From positions 231,220-295,219 of the forward strand of contig NZ_JSYZ01000007.1 of the NCBI RefSeq assembly GCF_001293465.1: a stretch of DNA of 64,000 nt. The letters are read 5' to 3'. Source of the stretch: Pseudomonas asplenii (GTDB lineage Bacteria; Pseudomonadota; Gammaproteobacteria; Pseudomonadales; Pseudomonadaceae). The notes under the pieces are model-generated. The model was not told where the DNA came from. It searched no databases and was given only the letters and a program-made list of their open reading frames with translations. The position numbers and the translations under genes were made by a program. Positions 37,096-47,840 of this stretch are shown here, piece by piece (position 1 is the stretch's first letter; each line of letters starts with the position of its first letter).

Positions 37096-38969
37096 GCTTG
37101 CGGCCTGTAGGCGTGCAGCGGGTTGGGTACCGAGCGGAAGCGCCGCTCGCCGTCACCGAGCAGCCGGCGCTTGGTCAACTCCTCGACCTCGTAGCTGGGC
37201 GCGAATACGTCGAACAGCGCGAAACGCTCACGGTGCTGCGGATGGGCCGCCTGGTAGGCCAGGATCACCTCGGCGGTCATCTGCCAGAACAGCGCTTCGT
37301 CCAACTGGTACTGCTGGCGCAGGAAGATCGCCATTTCGGTCAGGCAGATGAAGAAGAAGCAGTCGCAGGAGAAGTCGCGTACCGCCTCGACATCGTCGGT
37401 GATGATGAACGAGTTGCGGTTGAGCCTGGCGTGGCTGGCCGGCAGCGGGACCAGGGTCGGGCACAGTTCCGGGCGCGCCAGATGGGCCGGCGAATAGCGG
37501 ACGCCGTCGTGGAAGTCCTTGAGGGCGATACGCTGCGGCCACCCCTGCTTGACGATCAGCACGATGTTCTGGCCGTGGGACTCCATGCCGATGCCCTCGG
37601 CGTAAAGCATGTGGATGATCGGCGGCACGGTGACCTGCAGCAGCTGGCGGGTCCAGGCCTGCAGGCCGTACTGGCGGATCCAGGCATCGATGAACGGCGC
37701 CTGCGTGCCCTCGCCGTAACGATTCTCCACATGGCTCAGGCCGTTGAACGGCACCGCCTGCTCGTCGGCCCTGAGGTACGGGTGCAGGCTCTCGCGCCAG
37801 ATCGCCCCGAGGGTGCCGTAGGTCTGCGGCGCACGGGACTCGGGCAGGTGGTCGTAGTCGAAGCTGACCCCGGCGACTTCGCCGAGGATGACGAAATCCA
37901 GCGCGCGGGCGGTGGCGTCGCTTGCAATCAGCTGCTGCAGCCAGTCGGTGATGATCGGTCCGTTCATCACCGTATGCCGCGCCAGGATGCGGGTACTGGA
38001 GGTGTTGGTCATGCTCATCGCCAGCTTGACGTACGGGCGCTCCCTGACGCTGGCATTGGCCAGCGTGCGGATCGACTGCTGGGCCTTGTAGGTATCGTCG
38101 GAGGTGCCCAGGTAGATCAGCTCGCCACTGAGCAGTTCCGGGTAGAACGTCGCGACGATGGTGTTCTCCCACTGCCAGGGGTGCACCGGCAGCAACTGGT
38201 AATCGTCGATACTGCGCCCCTGCCCGGCCAGGCTGCTGGCCAGTTGTTCCCAGCGCGCGGCACCGAACTCCTGGCGGATAAACGCCGCGAAGTCGAGGTT
38301 GCGCGAGTGGTTGACCGCCGCCCGCGAGTTGGCCACCGCCAGCCAGACCACGGCGATCGGCGTGGCGAACTCCGGCCCGTAGCGGAGGTTGTCCGCCAGG
38401 GAGAAACCGATGCGCGACTTGTAGCAGGGGTGATAGCTGTGGGCGTCCATGAAATGCTGCTCCAGGGCATCCACGTCCAGTTCATGGGCCGGCACCGCGG
38501 CGGCATAGCCCTGGCTGCGGGCCTGCAGGTCCTTGAGCTGGGTCTGCTCCAGTTCGAGGATGAAACGGGCCAGGTGCGGGCTGTCGCGGAACTCGCCGAG
38601 CCATTCGGCCAGGGCCTGGTGCAGGTCCGGGGTACTGCGCTGACCGTTGCCGTCGACCCGCTCCAGGCTGCCATGTTCGAGGCGGATCACCGCGAAGCTG
38701 TCGCTGAGCAGGCCATTGCAGTGGTACTGCACTGCGGCCTGTCGGGCATCACGGCCGTGTACGGTGAAACGATGCAGGCCGTCGCCCAGCGGTTGCGCCT
38801 CATAGGGCAGAACCGCTTCATACAGCAGGGTCTGCAGCAGTTGCCCGACCACCCGCTGCTGCACGGTGACCCGGCAGCGCTTGTCGACCGTGGCCAGCCA
38901 GGCGGTGCTGGCCGGGTGGCCGAGTGGCGTTTTCAGCCATTGAGCGGTTGCCAATTCGAAAGTCGTCAT
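37089..38969 (-). CDS. acsC: Achromobactin NIS synthetase AcsC
   Basis: 626 residues of the IucA/IucC family, with LLPVHPWQWENTIVATF, SMTNTSSTRILARHTVMNGP, and GMESHGQNIVLIVKQGWP. It adenylates a carboxyl group of a citryl intermediate and joins it to an amine or hydroxyl partner. In achromobactin it is credited with coupling to diaminobutyrate. It follows the MFS exporter by 34 bases. Confidence 0.92.
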   Translation of the reverse strand: MTTFELATAQWLKTPLGHPASTAWLATVDKRCRVTVQQRVVGQLLQTLLYEAVLPYEAQPLGDGLHRFTVHGRDARQAAVQYHCNGLLSDSFAVIRLEHGSLERVDGNGQRSTPDLHQALAEWLGEFRDSPHLARFILELEQTQLKDLQARSQGYAAAVPAHELDVDALEQHFMDAHSYHPCYKSRIGFSLADNLRYGPEFATPIAVVWLAVANSRAAVNHSRNLDFAAFIRQEFGAARWEQLASSLAGQGRSIDDYQLLPVHPWQWENTIVATFYPELLSGELIYLGTSDDTYKAQQSIRTLANASVRERPYVKLAMSMTNTSSTRILARHTVMNGPIITDWLQQLIASDATARALDFVILGEVAGVSFDYDHLPESRAPQTYGTLGAIWRESLHPYLRADEQAVPFNGLSHVENRYGEGTQAPFIDAWIRQYGLQAWTRQLLQVTVPPIIHMLYAEGIGMESHGQNIVLIVKQGWPQRIALKDFHDGVRYSPAHLARPELCPTLVPLPASHARLNRNSFIITDDVEAVRDFSCDCFFFICLTEMAIFLRQQYQLDEALFWQMTAEVILAYQAAHPQHRERFALFDVFAPSYEVEELTKRRLLGDGERRFRSVPNPLHAYRPQAC

Positions 38970-39003
38970 GTCCGTACCTTGAAAAAGAGTGTCAAAAGAA
39001 GAG

Positions 39004-40416
39004 TCATCGCTGCTCGACGGCGGCGGGCCGGGCCTCGGCCGTTTCGTCGTGCTGCGGAAAACGCCAGGCGCATGGCAGCGCCAGCAGGATCAGGATGCCG
39101 GTGGCGATAAACACCTCGCTGATGGCCGCCGGGCTGGCCGCCTGCCCTGCCGGCCCCATGCGCCACTCCAGCCAGAGCGAGGCGATGACGATGGCCAGGG
39201 ACGCCACCAGGCGCCGGGAGATGTTGTTCATCGCCGCCCCCTGGGTCACCATCGGCTCGGGCAAGGCATTGAGCCCGGCGGTGGTCACCGGCATGTAGGA
39301 CAGGCCCAGGCCGGCGCCGCGGACCATCATCAGGGCGAACACCACGGCGATCGCCGCGTCGGCCTTGAGCAGGCCCAGAGCCAGGGTCGACAGGCCAGTG
39401 AGCAGCAGACCGCAGGCCACCACCGTGCGCGGTCCGTGGCGGTCGAGGATGCGTCCGCCCATCTGCCCGAACAGGCTGGCGAACGCCGCCGTGCACAGCA
39501 GCGCCAGGCCGGTCCAGATGGCGCTGTAGCCCAGCACCACCTGCACCAGCAACGGCAACAGCACCAGGCATTCGAACATGCCGACCGACTGCACCACGGC
39601 AATCACCACGCTCAGGCGATAACCGCGCAGGGCGAAGATCCGCAGGTTCAGCAGCGGCGCCTGGCGGCTCAACTCCACCCGGACAAACGCCACCAGGCAC
39701 AGCAGACCGGCCAGCAGCATGCCCAGGTCGAGGGGATCGAGCAGCGTGCTGGCGTGGCGCAGGCCGCTGATGGACACCATCAGCAGACCGATACCAGCCG
39801 CGATCAGCAGGTAGCCGGCCAGGTCGAACGGCTGCCGCTCGGCGGGCTCCGAATCCGGCAGCACCACCATCCCCAGCACCAGCGCCAGCAGGCCGATCGG
39901 CACGTTCATCAAAAACAGCGAGCGCCAGCTGAACCACTCCAGCAGCAGGCTGCCGCACAGCGGCCCGAGTGCCGGGGCGAGCATCACCGCCGCACTCCAC
40001 AGGCCGGTGACCCGCCCCCGTTCGGGCTTGGCGTAGACCGAGAAGATGATCGCCAGCGACAGCGGAATCATCAGCCCGCTGGCAATGCCCTGCACCACCC
40101 GGGCGGTGATCACCAGGCTGATCGAATTGGCCACGGCGCCGAGCAGCGAGGCGCCGACGAACAGTGCCACGCCCCACAGGTACAGGCGCTTGCGCCCCAG
40201 ACGCTGGCTGAGGAAGCTGGTCAGCGGCATGGTCATGCCCATGCTGGTCATGAACCCGGCGACGATCCAGGTCGCCAGCAACGGGCCGATCCCGAACACG
40301 TTCATGAACATCGGCAACGCCGGGTTCAGCGAACTGTTGCTCAGGCTGACCGTCAGCGTCCCCAACAGGACGTTGAACACCACCCAGCGCCGCGGCACGG
40401 CGAACCTCACGCCCAC
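39004..40416 (-). CDS. MFS exporter of the achromobactin cluster (YhcA-like, DHA2 type)
   Basis: 470 residues with about fourteen membrane segments of the drug:H+ antiporter-2 (EmrB/QacA) type. Motifs include LSQRLGRKRLYLWG (motif A-like), ARVVQGIASGLMIPLS (motif B-like) and GSLLLEWFSWRSLFLMNVPIG. The position between acsE and acsC matches yhcA in Dickeya and P. syringae achromobactin clusters, so siderophore export is the likely role. The start overlaps acsE by ten bases. Confidence 0.9.
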   Translation of the reverse strand: MGVRFAVPRRWVVFNVLLGTLTVSLSNSSLNPALPMFMNVFGIGPLLATWIVAGFMTSMGMTMPLTSFLSQRLGRKRLYLWGVALFVGASLLGAVANSISLVITARVVQGIASGLMIPLSLAIIFSVYAKPERGRVTGLWSAAVMLAPALGPLCGSLLLEWFSWRSLFLMNVPIGLLALVLGMVVLPDSEPAERQPFDLAGYLLIAAGIGLLMVSISGLRHASTLLDPLDLGMLLAGLLCLVAFVRVELSRQAPLLNLRIFALRGYRLSVVIAVVQSVGMFECLVLLPLLVQVVLGYSAIWTGLALLCTAAFASLFGQMGGRILDRHGPRTVVACGLLLTGLSTLALGLLKADAAIAVVFALMMVRGAGLGLSYMPVTTAGLNALPEPMVTQGAAMNNISRRLVASLAIVIASLWLEWRMGPAGQAASPAAISEVFIATGILILLALPCAWRFPQHDETAEARPAAVEQR

Positions 40417-41630
40417 TGGCCGTTGCCCCGCAGCAGTTCGCCCTGGCGCACGAAGAGTTGCGGCGGCCTGGGATGACAGAGGAAGTCGGCATGGGAGATG
40501 TTGTAGCCGTAGGCCCCGGCCAGCGGCAGTACCAGCAGGTCACCGACTTCGACCCCCTTGAGCGGCCGGGCGCGGCTGAGCACATCCTTGGGCGTGCACA
40601 GCTGGCCAACCACCGTGTACAGCCGTTGCGGCGCATGGGCCGACACTGCCGTGCGCGGCAAGTGCAACACCGGATGATCATGGCTCTGCGCCGCCGGCAG
40701 GCGGAACTGGTGGGTCCCGCCACGGCAGACCAGGAAGTTCACGCCGTGGCTGCTCTTGCGGTCCAGCACCTCGATCACGTAGTAGCCACAGAAGGCACTG
40801 ATGAAGCGCCCGGGCTCGAAGCGCAGCACCGGGGCATCGGCCTGCCCGGCGAGCCGGCGCTCCAGGTAGCGGCACAGGCGCTGCCAGTCGAACTGTGGAC
40901 CGCCCAGGTAGTCGACACCGATACCACCGCCGACGTTGAAATGCGTCAGTTGCTCGGGATAGGCCGCCAGCGCCCGCCACTGCTCCCAGCGTTGCAGGTA
41001 GAAATCCAGCAGTTGCTCATGGCGCTCCACCGACAACTGATGGGACATGGCGTGCACATGGAAGCCCTTGAGGCTCAGGTGACTGGCACTGTCGACCCGT
41101 TGCACCGCCAGGGCCAGGTCCGCCTCGTCGATGCCGAACGGCGTGGCAGTGCCGGCCATCGCCAGCTTGCTCGACAGGGTCGGTGGCAGTTGCGGGTTGA
41201 CCCGGATGAACACCGGCTGCACCCGTCCGACCTGGTTGGCCAGCCGTTGCAGGCGCTCGATCTCGTTGAGGCTTTCCACATGGATGGCCTCGACCTGATG
41301 CTCCAGTGCCGCACGCAGATCGGAGTCGAGCTTGCCCGGGCCGGAAAACACGTAGGGCTTGCGGGTCGGACAGGCCATCACCCGCTCGATCTCGCCCCCC
41401 GAGGAAATCTCGAAACCGCTCACCAGCGGCGCCAGGGCTTCGAGCATCGGCGCCTCGCTGTTGGCCTTGATCGCGTAGTACAGCTCGACGCCGGCCGGCA
41501 GCGCCGCCATCACCTGGTGCACATGCCCGACAAGCGCATCGAGGTCGTGGATGAACACCGCCAGCGGATCGCTGCTCATGGCCCGGGCGTCCCGAATCGC
41601 GCCCAGAACGGTTTCAGGCAACTCAGCCAT
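40407..41630 (-). CDS. acsE: Achromobactin PLP-dependent decarboxylase AcsE
   Basis: 407 residues of the alanine-racemase-fold decarboxylase family (diaminopimelate/ornithine decarboxylase-like). The PLP lysine is K55 in YYAIKANS. The phosphate-binding HFNVGGGIGVDYLGG loop and the VGQLCTPKDVL active-site cysteine region from the partner subunit are present. It decarboxylates citryl-serine to the citryl-ethanolamine unit. It overlaps acsD by eight bases. Confidence 0.92.
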   Translation of the reverse strand: MAELPETVLGAIRDARAMSSDPLAVFIHDLDALVGHVHQVMAALPAGVELYYAIKANSEAPMLEALAPLVSGFEISSGGEIERVMACPTRKPYVFSGPGKLDSDLRAALEHQVEAIHVESLNEIERLQRLANQVGRVQPVFIRVNPQLPPTLSSKLAMAGTATPFGIDEADLALAVQRVDSASHLSLKGFHVHAMSHQLSVERHEQLLDFYLQRWEQWRALAAYPEQLTHFNVGGGIGVDYLGGPQFDWQRLCRYLERRLAGQADAPVLRFEPGRFISAFCGYYVIEVLDRKSSHGVNFLVCRGGTHQFRLPAAQSHDHPVLHLPRTAVSAHAPQRLYTVVGQLCTPKDVLSRARPLKGVEVGDLLVLPLAGAYGYNISHADFLCHPRPPQLFVRQGELLRGNGQWA

Positions 41631-43407
41631 AGCGAACCTCCTCGCTCCAGGGTGAATGCAGGTTGACGTAACCCGCCTGACGGTCAGCCGCGGCCGCCAG
41701 CCGCACCTTGAGGTTGGTCTTGCAGGCGATCGGTTGGCCGGCGATCAGCGCGTCGAGCTCCGGCGCCGGGCCGACCAGTTCTTCGCGAATGCTGCGCAGT
41801 TGCCGTTCCACCTGCCGCCACATCAGCGGGGCCAGGTGTGCCCGCTCCCAGCTCAGGGCGAGCACCGCCTCGGACAGGTTGTTGATCAGCAGGCAATAGC
41901 TGATCCGGCTCCAGCCCTGGGCACGGGAATACAGCAATGACTGCCGGACCCGCGGATGCAGGCCGACCTCGATATGGCCCGCACCCAGCTCCTCGGTCAG
42001 CTTGACGCCCTCGAAGTCGCGCAGCAGCAGTTGCCGGGGCTGGCCGGCGTCGTGGATCAGCACGGTGTTCTGCAGGTGCGGCTCCATCACCACACCGTGG
42101 TTGAAGAACAGCGCCATCACCGGCCTCAGCAGCAGGGCCTGGTAGCGCTCGAACCAGTCCAGCAACTGGCTGTCTTCCAGCGGCTGGTCATGAAAACCCT
42201 GCAGAAAGCCGTGCACCAGCGGCCGCGAATGAATATCGCGGGCGAACAGCGTGCCGGCCATGACACTGCGATCGGCACCGGCCCGGCGACAGAAGTTCTC
42301 CCGCAGGATCGCCCCGGTCTGTTCGCGGAACCAGTGGGCATCGGCTTCGTCGGCCTGCTGCGGTGCCCAGCTCACCGAGCCGGGCTCGGCCACGGTCGAC
42401 AGGCCAGCCAGGGTCTGCGGCGTGCTCTGCTGCAGGCGCTGGAACAACTGGTCGATGATCAGCGTGCTTTCCAGTTCGTACCAGGCGTTCTTGCGCACGC
42501 AGTTGGTGATGCGCACATTCAGCGAACCCTTGATGAAATAGTCATGCCCTTCGATGTACCAGGTGCGCATCGAGGCGGTCGGGCTGGCCAATGGACCGGT
42601 GGTGCCATGGTCGAAGATCTGGCCCTGTTCCAGCAGGCGCCGGACCCGACGGTCCTGCATGAACAGTTGCCCCTGTACCGGGTGCATGCACAGCATGGCG
42701 TGGCCTGGCCGGGCCCGGCGCTGGTCGGCGAAACCGGCCAGCACCTGTTCCTCGCTCAAGCCGTTGGCAGTGATCCGCAGGCCCTGCAGCGGTACCTCGA
42801 ACAGGTGCAGCGCCGTGCGTGCCTGGAACTCCGGGGCATAGGTTTCCTGGGCCAGATGGGCCGGCCACAGGCGCGCCTTGGGGGCGGGATGGTTGGGATG
42901 ACCGAACCACAGCCCCTGCTCGCTGGCGAGGTAGTCGCGCAGGGGGTCCGGCCGTTGCTCGTCGAGATTGTGCGCGACGATGGCCGCGGTCAGGTGCTGG
43001 CTCTGCAGGACCTGATCGAGCAGTTCGTCGTTGCTGGCGTTGGTCATGTGCTCGCAGGCCGCCAGCAGCTGTTCGACGAATTCGGGGAACGCCAGGCAAT
43101 GCCAGACACCCGGCCCCTTGCGCGCATAGACGTCGGACAGGTAGCGATGGCTGCCCAGGCGGTCGCGGCGATCCACCAGCACGAAGAACTGTTGCTGGTT
43201 CGGCAGGCTGATGGTCAGCGGAATGCCCTTCCAGGCCAGCCCCTCCAGGTAACAGCCGGGAGCGATGCCCTCCATCTGCTGCGGCCATTCATAACGCAGG
43301 CAGTTCTCGGGTAGCGCGAATTCCTTGATCAGGCAATTGAGCAACGCGCGAGTGCTCGCCAACTCACTCACCATTTTCGAAATAACAGCACGATCGGGAT
43401 TATTCAT
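41623..43407 (-). CDS. acsD: Achromobactin NIS synthetase AcsD
   Basis: 594 residues of the type A NIS synthetases. Landmarks are AMLCMHPVQGQLF, FIKGSLNVRITNCVRKN (ATP/citrate-binding region), LVHGFLQGFHDQP, and GVVMEPHLQNTVLIHD. AcsD activates citrate as the adenylate and condenses it with L-serine, the first committed step. A 255-base gap separates it from acsF; that gap has a weak dyad (43542-43559) and may hold a second promoter. Confidence 0.93.
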   Translation of the reverse strand: MNNPDRAVISKMVSELASTRALLNCLIKEFALPENCLRYEWPQQMEGIAPGCYLEGLAWKGIPLTISLPNQQQFFVLVDRRDRLGSHRYLSDVYARKGPGVWHCLAFPEFVEQLLAACEHMTNASNDELLDQVLQSQHLTAAIVAHNLDEQRPDPLRDYLASEQGLWFGHPNHPAPKARLWPAHLAQETYAPEFQARTALHLFEVPLQGLRITANGLSEEQVLAGFADQRRARPGHAMLCMHPVQGQLFMQDRRVRRLLEQGQIFDHGTTGPLASPTASMRTWYIEGHDYFIKGSLNVRITNCVRKNAWYELESTLIIDQLFQRLQQSTPQTLAGLSTVAEPGSVSWAPQQADEADAHWFREQTGAILRENFCRRAGADRSVMAGTLFARDIHSRPLVHGFLQGFHDQPLEDSQLLDWFERYQALLLRPVMALFFNHGVVMEPHLQNTVLIHDAGQPRQLLLRDFEGVKLTEELGAGHIEVGLHPRVRQSLLYSRAQGWSRISYCLLINNLSEAVLALSWERAHLAPLMWRQVERQLRSIREELVGPAPELDALIAGQPIACKTNLKVRLAAAADRQAGYVNLHSPWSEEVRYG

Positions 43408-43662
43408 GGTCGCTCCACATTGGCCGCAGCCTCACCGGGGACGTGATATCGCAATGACGACACGTGGCATTCATTGCCAGAAAACAGCCAGTTTCTTTCC
43501 ATAATAAGCAGATAACTCGAAGTGGATATTCGACAAACTCTGCAACTACCTGAAGTTGCCCCTTGATGACCGGAGCCAGGCAACAGCCAAGTGCACCGCA
43601 TCAATCATCGCGGTGGGTTTTCAGCATTCATCAATATTGGGCAAACAGTGTCGCGAACAACT

Positions 43663-45039
43663 TCAGCCGCGTACCTGCAACAGGGCGGCCGCCAGGGCCT
43701 TTTCAAACCGCTGGATGACCAGTCCGCATTGTTCGTCATCGATGATCAATGGCGGCAACAGGCGAATCACGTTGCCGTGGCGTCCGCCGCGTTCGAGCAG
43801 CAGCCCCTGCCGGAAGCAGTGCTGCTGGATCGCCACCGCCAGTTGCGGATCACCGGGGAAGCTGCCGAGACGGTCGGCCGGCTGGCGCTCGTCGACGATC
43901 TCGATACCCAGCATCAGGCCCGGCCCGCGGACCTGGCCGATGGCCGGGTGGCGTGCCTGCAGCAACTGCAGTTGCTCCTTGAGCCAGCGGCCGCGGGTTT
44001 CGGCCTGGGCCGCGAGGTCCTGCTTCTGCAGTACGCGCAAGGTCGCCAGACCCGTGGCCATGGCCATCTGGTTACCACGGAAGGTACCGGCGTGGTTGCC
44101 CGGCGACCAGGCATCGAATTCGCGCCTGAGCCCCAGCACCGCCAGGGGCAGGCCACCGCCGACCGCCTTGGACATGACGATGATGTCCGGCTCGATCCCG
44201 GCGTGCTCGAAGGCGAACATCCGGCCGGTACGGGCGAAGCCGGCCTGCACTTCATCGAGGATCAGCAGGATGCCGTGCTGGCGGGTGACCTCGCGGATCC
44301 GGCGCAACCAGCTGGCCGGCGCGCTGTTGACCCCGCCCTCGCCCTGCACCGCCTCGACGATCACCGCGGCCGGCAGGGACACGCCGCTTTCGACGTCCTC
44401 GATGAACTGGCTGAAGTAATAGCCCAGCGCCTCGACCGCGGCCTCGCCACCGATACCCAGCGGGCAGCGGTATTCATGGGGATACGGCAGGAACTGCACC
44501 CCCGGCATCAGCGTGGCGATGGCATTTTTCGGCGCGGTGTTGCCGGTCAGCGCCAGGGCGCCATGGGTCATGCCGTGATAGGCGCCGCTGAAGCTGATCA
44601 CCGTATTGCGCCCGGTGAAGGTCTTGGCCAGCTTGAGTGCCGCCTCCACCGCATCCGCCCCGGACGGCCCGCAGAACTGCAGGCAGTAGTCCCGTCCCTG
44701 CCCCGGCAGCAGGCCGAGCAGGGTTTCGCTGAAGGCATCCTTGACCGGCGTGGTCAGGTCGAGGGTGTGCATCGGCAGGCCCGAAGACAGGAAACTGTCC
44801 AGGGCACCCATGATCGCCGCATGGTTGTGCCCCAGCGCCAGGGTGCCGGCACCGGCCAGGCAGTCGAGGTAAGTATGGCCTTCGACATCCGTCACCCAGA
44901 CGCCATGGGCCTTGGCAATCGCCAGCGGCAACTTGCGCGGATAACTGCGCACATTGGATTCGAACTTGCCTTGACGAGCCAGATAATCGGCATTGGTTTG
45001 CCGCACAGGATTAGAATGCAATAGGCCATCATTCAACAT
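43663..45039 (-). CDS. acsF: Diaminobutyrate-2-oxoglutarate aminotransferase AcsF
   Basis: 458 residues, class III aminotransferase. PLP lysine is K291 ([12 protein letters not shown]) and the pyridine-contact aspartate is D262 ([12 protein letters not shown]). It makes L-2,4-diaminobutyrate for achromobactin. The ATG at 45039 was chosen because GGAGGG lies seven bases before it; two upstream ATGs (45054, 45096) have poorer sites, and the second lies beyond a Fur-box-like sequence. First biosynthetic gene of the cluster. Confidence 0.92.
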   Translation of the reverse strand: MLNDGLLHSNPVRQTNADYLARQGKFESNVRSYPRKLPLAIAKAHGVWVTDVEGHTYLDCLAGAGTLALGHNHAAIMGALDSFLSSGLPMHTLDLTTPVKDAFSETLLGLLPGQGRDYCLQFCGPSGADAVEAALKLAKTFTGRNTVISFSGAYHGMTHGALALTGNTAPKNAIATLMPGVQFLPYPHEYRCPLGIGGEAAVEALGYYFSQFIEDVESGVSLPAAVIVEAVQGEGGVNSAPASWLRRIREVTRQHGILLILDEVQAGFARTGRMFAFEHAGIEPDIIVMSKAVGGGLPLAVLGLRREFDAWSPGNHAGTFRGNQMAMATGLATLRVLQKQDLAAQAETRGRWLKEQLQLLQARHPAIGQVRGPGLMLGIEIVDERQPADRLGSFPGDPQLAVAIQQHCFRQGLLLERGGRHGNVIRLLPPLIIDDEQCGLVIQRFEKALAAALLQVRG

Positions 45040-45062
45040 CTGCTCACCCTCCATAATTCCTG

Positions 45063-45078
45063 AATGAAAATTATTACC
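45063..45078 (-). promoter_or_regulatory. Fur-box-like site upstream of acsF
   Basis: On the minus strand it reads GGTAATAATTTTCATT, agreeing at 13 of 16 positions with GATAATGATTATCATT. It is 24 bases before the acsF start, within an AT-rich 327-base gap (45040-45366) that holds the acsF promoter and no gene. A TTCCTGAAT direct repeat (45057 and 45104) flanks it. Confidence 0.6.
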
Positions 45079-45366
45079 AATGACTGACAAGTGCAACTGT
45101 TAGTTCCTGAATATTTAAAAATTCATGAAACTTGCGGAAACTTCGCAAAAAACATCAGACAGCCGGATACCCAAGTCTTATAAACTTGTAATATGCAAAG
45201 ATGCGCGGCGTGCGTTATGCATCTTCAATATAAAAACAACAGGTGCCGTTATATGTTCAAGGCATTATCCAACTTGCATATCGTCAAATGATTCGCTGCT
45301 GTTGCCGAACCGCGGAACGCGCAATGATCCTGCGCAGGCGCCGATCCCTGGCGCACCCGCCCCGAG

Positions 45367-47772
45367 TCAGAAGCCGACGGTGGCCGAGAGCAGATAGGTC
45401 CTGGGGGTCGACAGGGTCAGGCCGGGCTCGCTGTCATCCGAGGCACCGGCCGAACTCCAGTAGCGCTTGTCCATCACGTTCTCGACGCTGGCGCGCAAGG
45501 TGATGGACTTGTCGTCGATCTTGAAGGCGTAGCGGGCACCGACGTCGAAACGCTCCCAACTGTCGATTTCCTTGCTGTTGGCCTGATCCAGGTACTGCGA
45601 ACTGGTATAGATACCACGGCCGGTCAGGGTCAGCCCCTCGACACCGGGGATGTCCCACTCGGCGCCCAGGTTGACGTTGTACTCGGGGGTGGCCGGCGCG
45701 CGGTTGCCGTCGAAGGCGCCGTTGGTGGTGTTGTTCAGCTTGCTGTCGATGTACATCACACCACCGAGCAGGCGAAAGCCCTTGAGCGGTTCGCCGAACA
45801 CGCTCAGTTCCACACCGCGGTTCTGGCGCTTGCCGTTCGGGCCGAAGACCCGCGAAACGGCATTGGTCTCGTAGGCCGGCTGACGGATCTGGAAGGCCGC
45901 GGCGGTCAGGGCGACAGGGCCGAAGTCATACTTGGCACCGATCTCGAGCTGGCGGCTGATGAACGGCGGGAAGATCTCGTCCTCGTTGATCGAGGTCGAC
46001 GGGGCGATCTTGCCCTGGCTCAAGCCCTCCATGTAGTTGGCGTACAGCGACAGCTCGTCGGTGGCCTTGAACAGGATGCCACCCGATGGCGAGACCTTCT
46101 CCTCGTCGTAGGAGGTATCGCCCTTGACGCCGTTGGTCCAGTCGTCGACCTTGACCCGCTGCCAGCGGGCGCCGAGGGTCAGCAGCAGGCGGTCATCGAA
46201 GAAGCCCAGGGTATCGGACAGTGCCACGCCAGTGAAGCGGTTCTCGGTATAAACCTTGTCGTCGTAGCGGGTGGGCGTCAGGGGGTCCGGTGTCTGCACC
46301 GGGTTGTAGAGGTTGCTTCGGCCCGTCGCGTAACGCGCCCCGCCGTTGGTGAAGTCCATGTAGAAGTCACTGGCCGCCAGGTTCAGCTCATGGCTGACGG
46401 AGCCGGTGTGGAACCAGCTGCGCACGCCCGCCGTGGCGGTGCGGACATTCTCGTCCCGGGTGAAATCCCGCGGCGAGACCGTAAAATCTCCGGCATTGTT
46501 GGTGATCGACACGGCGTGGCGCAGAAAGTCGTGGTTGCTCTTGCGCAGGCCGACACCGCCGTAGACCATCACCGAATCGCTGAGGTCGTACTCGCCGTTC
46601 AGCGTGCCGAAGGTGTCCTTGGTGTGCGCCCAGCTCCAGGCCTGCGCATAGTTCCTGTGCACGTCGTTGGGGTTGGGCACCTTGGCGTTGGCGCCAATCT
46701 GTACCCGCTCCTGCGGCGCGTCGGTGTCACGTTCGGTATGGCCGATATCGGTCGACAGGCGCAGGCGCTCGCCGCGAAAATCCAGGCCCAGCACCGCCAT
46801 CTCGCGATCGACGCTCTGGTGATCCCAGGTGGTGTCGCCGGACTGCTTCACCCCGTTGAAACGGACACCGAACTGGTTCTCGTCACCGAACCGCCGACCG
46901 ATATCCACGGCACCGCCAGTCTGGCTGTCGGAAGCGTAGCTGCCGGTGAACTCGGTGATCGGCTTGTCGGTGGCCCGCTTGGGCACCACGTTGATGCCAC
47001 CGCCGACGCTGCCACGCGGCGAGATACCGTTGATCAACTGGGTCGGCCCCTTGAGGATATCCACCCGATCGGCCATTTCCATGTCGATGGTGTAGGTCGG
47101 CAGCACGCCATACAGGCCGTTATAGGACACGTCGCTGTTGAACAGGCTGAAACCGCGGATGGTGAACTGCTCGTAGCGCCCGCCGGCCGGGTTGGTGGCG
47201 CGAACCGAGGGGTCGCTGGCGATCAGGTCGCCGAGGGTACGGGCCTGCTGGTTCTTGACCGCCTCGCTGGTGTAGGTGGTCATGCTGAACGGTGTTTCCA
47301 TGAAGTCCCGTGAGCCGAGCATCCCCTGCGAACCACGGCGCGCGACCTGGCCACCGGCATAGGCCTGGCCACCGGCCGCGCCATCGGCACCGAGGATCGA
47401 GGTGGTCGGCAACTGTACGCTGCCGCTGCCCTGCGGGGCCGGCACCAGGGTGTAGGCCTGGTTGCCCACCGGCACCAGTTGCAGCCCCGAACCCTGCAGC
47501 AGGCGGGCGAAGCCTTCCTCCACCTCGTACTCGCCGGACAGGCCGTTGCTGTTGTGCCCGCTGACCAGCGCCGGGTCGACCGACAGGTTGACCCCCGCCA
47601 GCCCGGCGAAACGGGTCAGGGCCGCGCCGAGACTGCCAGCCGGGACTTCATAGCTACGACGGACACCGTTCTCCGCCCAGGCGGGCGCAACCAGCAACGG
47701 TGTGGAACTCAGACTCAGCACGAGGCCGAAACGCAACAGGGGACGCAAACGCAAGGGAGGCACTGCGGACAT
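45367..47772 (-). CDS. TonB-dependent achromobactin receptor with signalling domain
   Basis: 801 residues. A signal peptide ends at APAWA. Next is a secretin/TonB short N-terminal (STN) signalling domain (about residues 40-115, GSLGAALTRFAGLAGVNLSVDP). The plug follows (GSRDFMETPFSMTTYTSE, RGFSLFNSDVSYNG, DILKGPTQLINGISPRGSVGGG), then the barrel ending in aromatic LLSATVGF. The STN domain contacts the FecR-like anti-sigma encoded upstream, so ligand binding outside the cell activates the ECF sigma factor. It imports ferric achromobactin with energy from TonB. Confidence 0.93.
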   Translation of the reverse strand: MSAVPPLRLRPLLRFGLVLSLSSTPLLVAPAWAENGVRRSYEVPAGSLGAALTRFAGLAGVNLSVDPALVSGHNSNGLSGEYEVEEGFARLLQGSGLQLVPVGNQAYTLVPAPQGSGSVQLPTTSILGADGAAGGQAYAGGQVARRGSQGMLGSRDFMETPFSMTTYTSEAVKNQQARTLGDLIASDPSVRATNPAGGRYEQFTIRGFSLFNSDVSYNGLYGVLPTYTIDMEMADRVDILKGPTQLINGISPRGSVGGGINVVPKRATDKPITEFTGSYASDSQTGGAVDIGRRFGDENQFGVRFNGVKQSGDTTWDHQSVDREMAVLGLDFRGERLRLSTDIGHTERDTDAPQERVQIGANAKVPNPNDVHRNYAQAWSWAHTKDTFGTLNGEYDLSDSVMVYGGVGLRKSNHDFLRHAVSITNNAGDFTVSPRDFTRDENVRTATAGVRSWFHTGSVSHELNLAASDFYMDFTNGGARYATGRSNLYNPVQTPDPLTPTRYDDKVYTENRFTGVALSDTLGFFDDRLLLTLGARWQRVKVDDWTNGVKGDTSYDEEKVSPSGGILFKATDELSLYANYMEGLSQGKIAPSTSINEDEIFPPFISRQLEIGAKYDFGPVALTAAAFQIRQPAYETNAVSRVFGPNGKRQNRGVELSVFGEPLKGFRLLGGVMYIDSKLNNTTNGAFDGNRAPATPEYNVNLGAEWDIPGVEGLTLTGRGIYTSSQYLDQANSKEIDSWERFDVGARYAFKIDDKSITLRASVENVMDKRYWSSAGASDDSEPGLTLSTPRTYLLSATVGF

Positions 47773-47840
47773 GGGAGAAAGCTCTCATATTTTGTTCACT
47801 TACCTGGAATGACCGGCGAGGTGAAAAAAAGGGACAGCCT

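Noticed and set aside
34332..39110. Long plus-strand frames across acsA and acsC
   Set aside because: They are shadows of the NIS synthetase genes, which have complete motifs on the minus strand.
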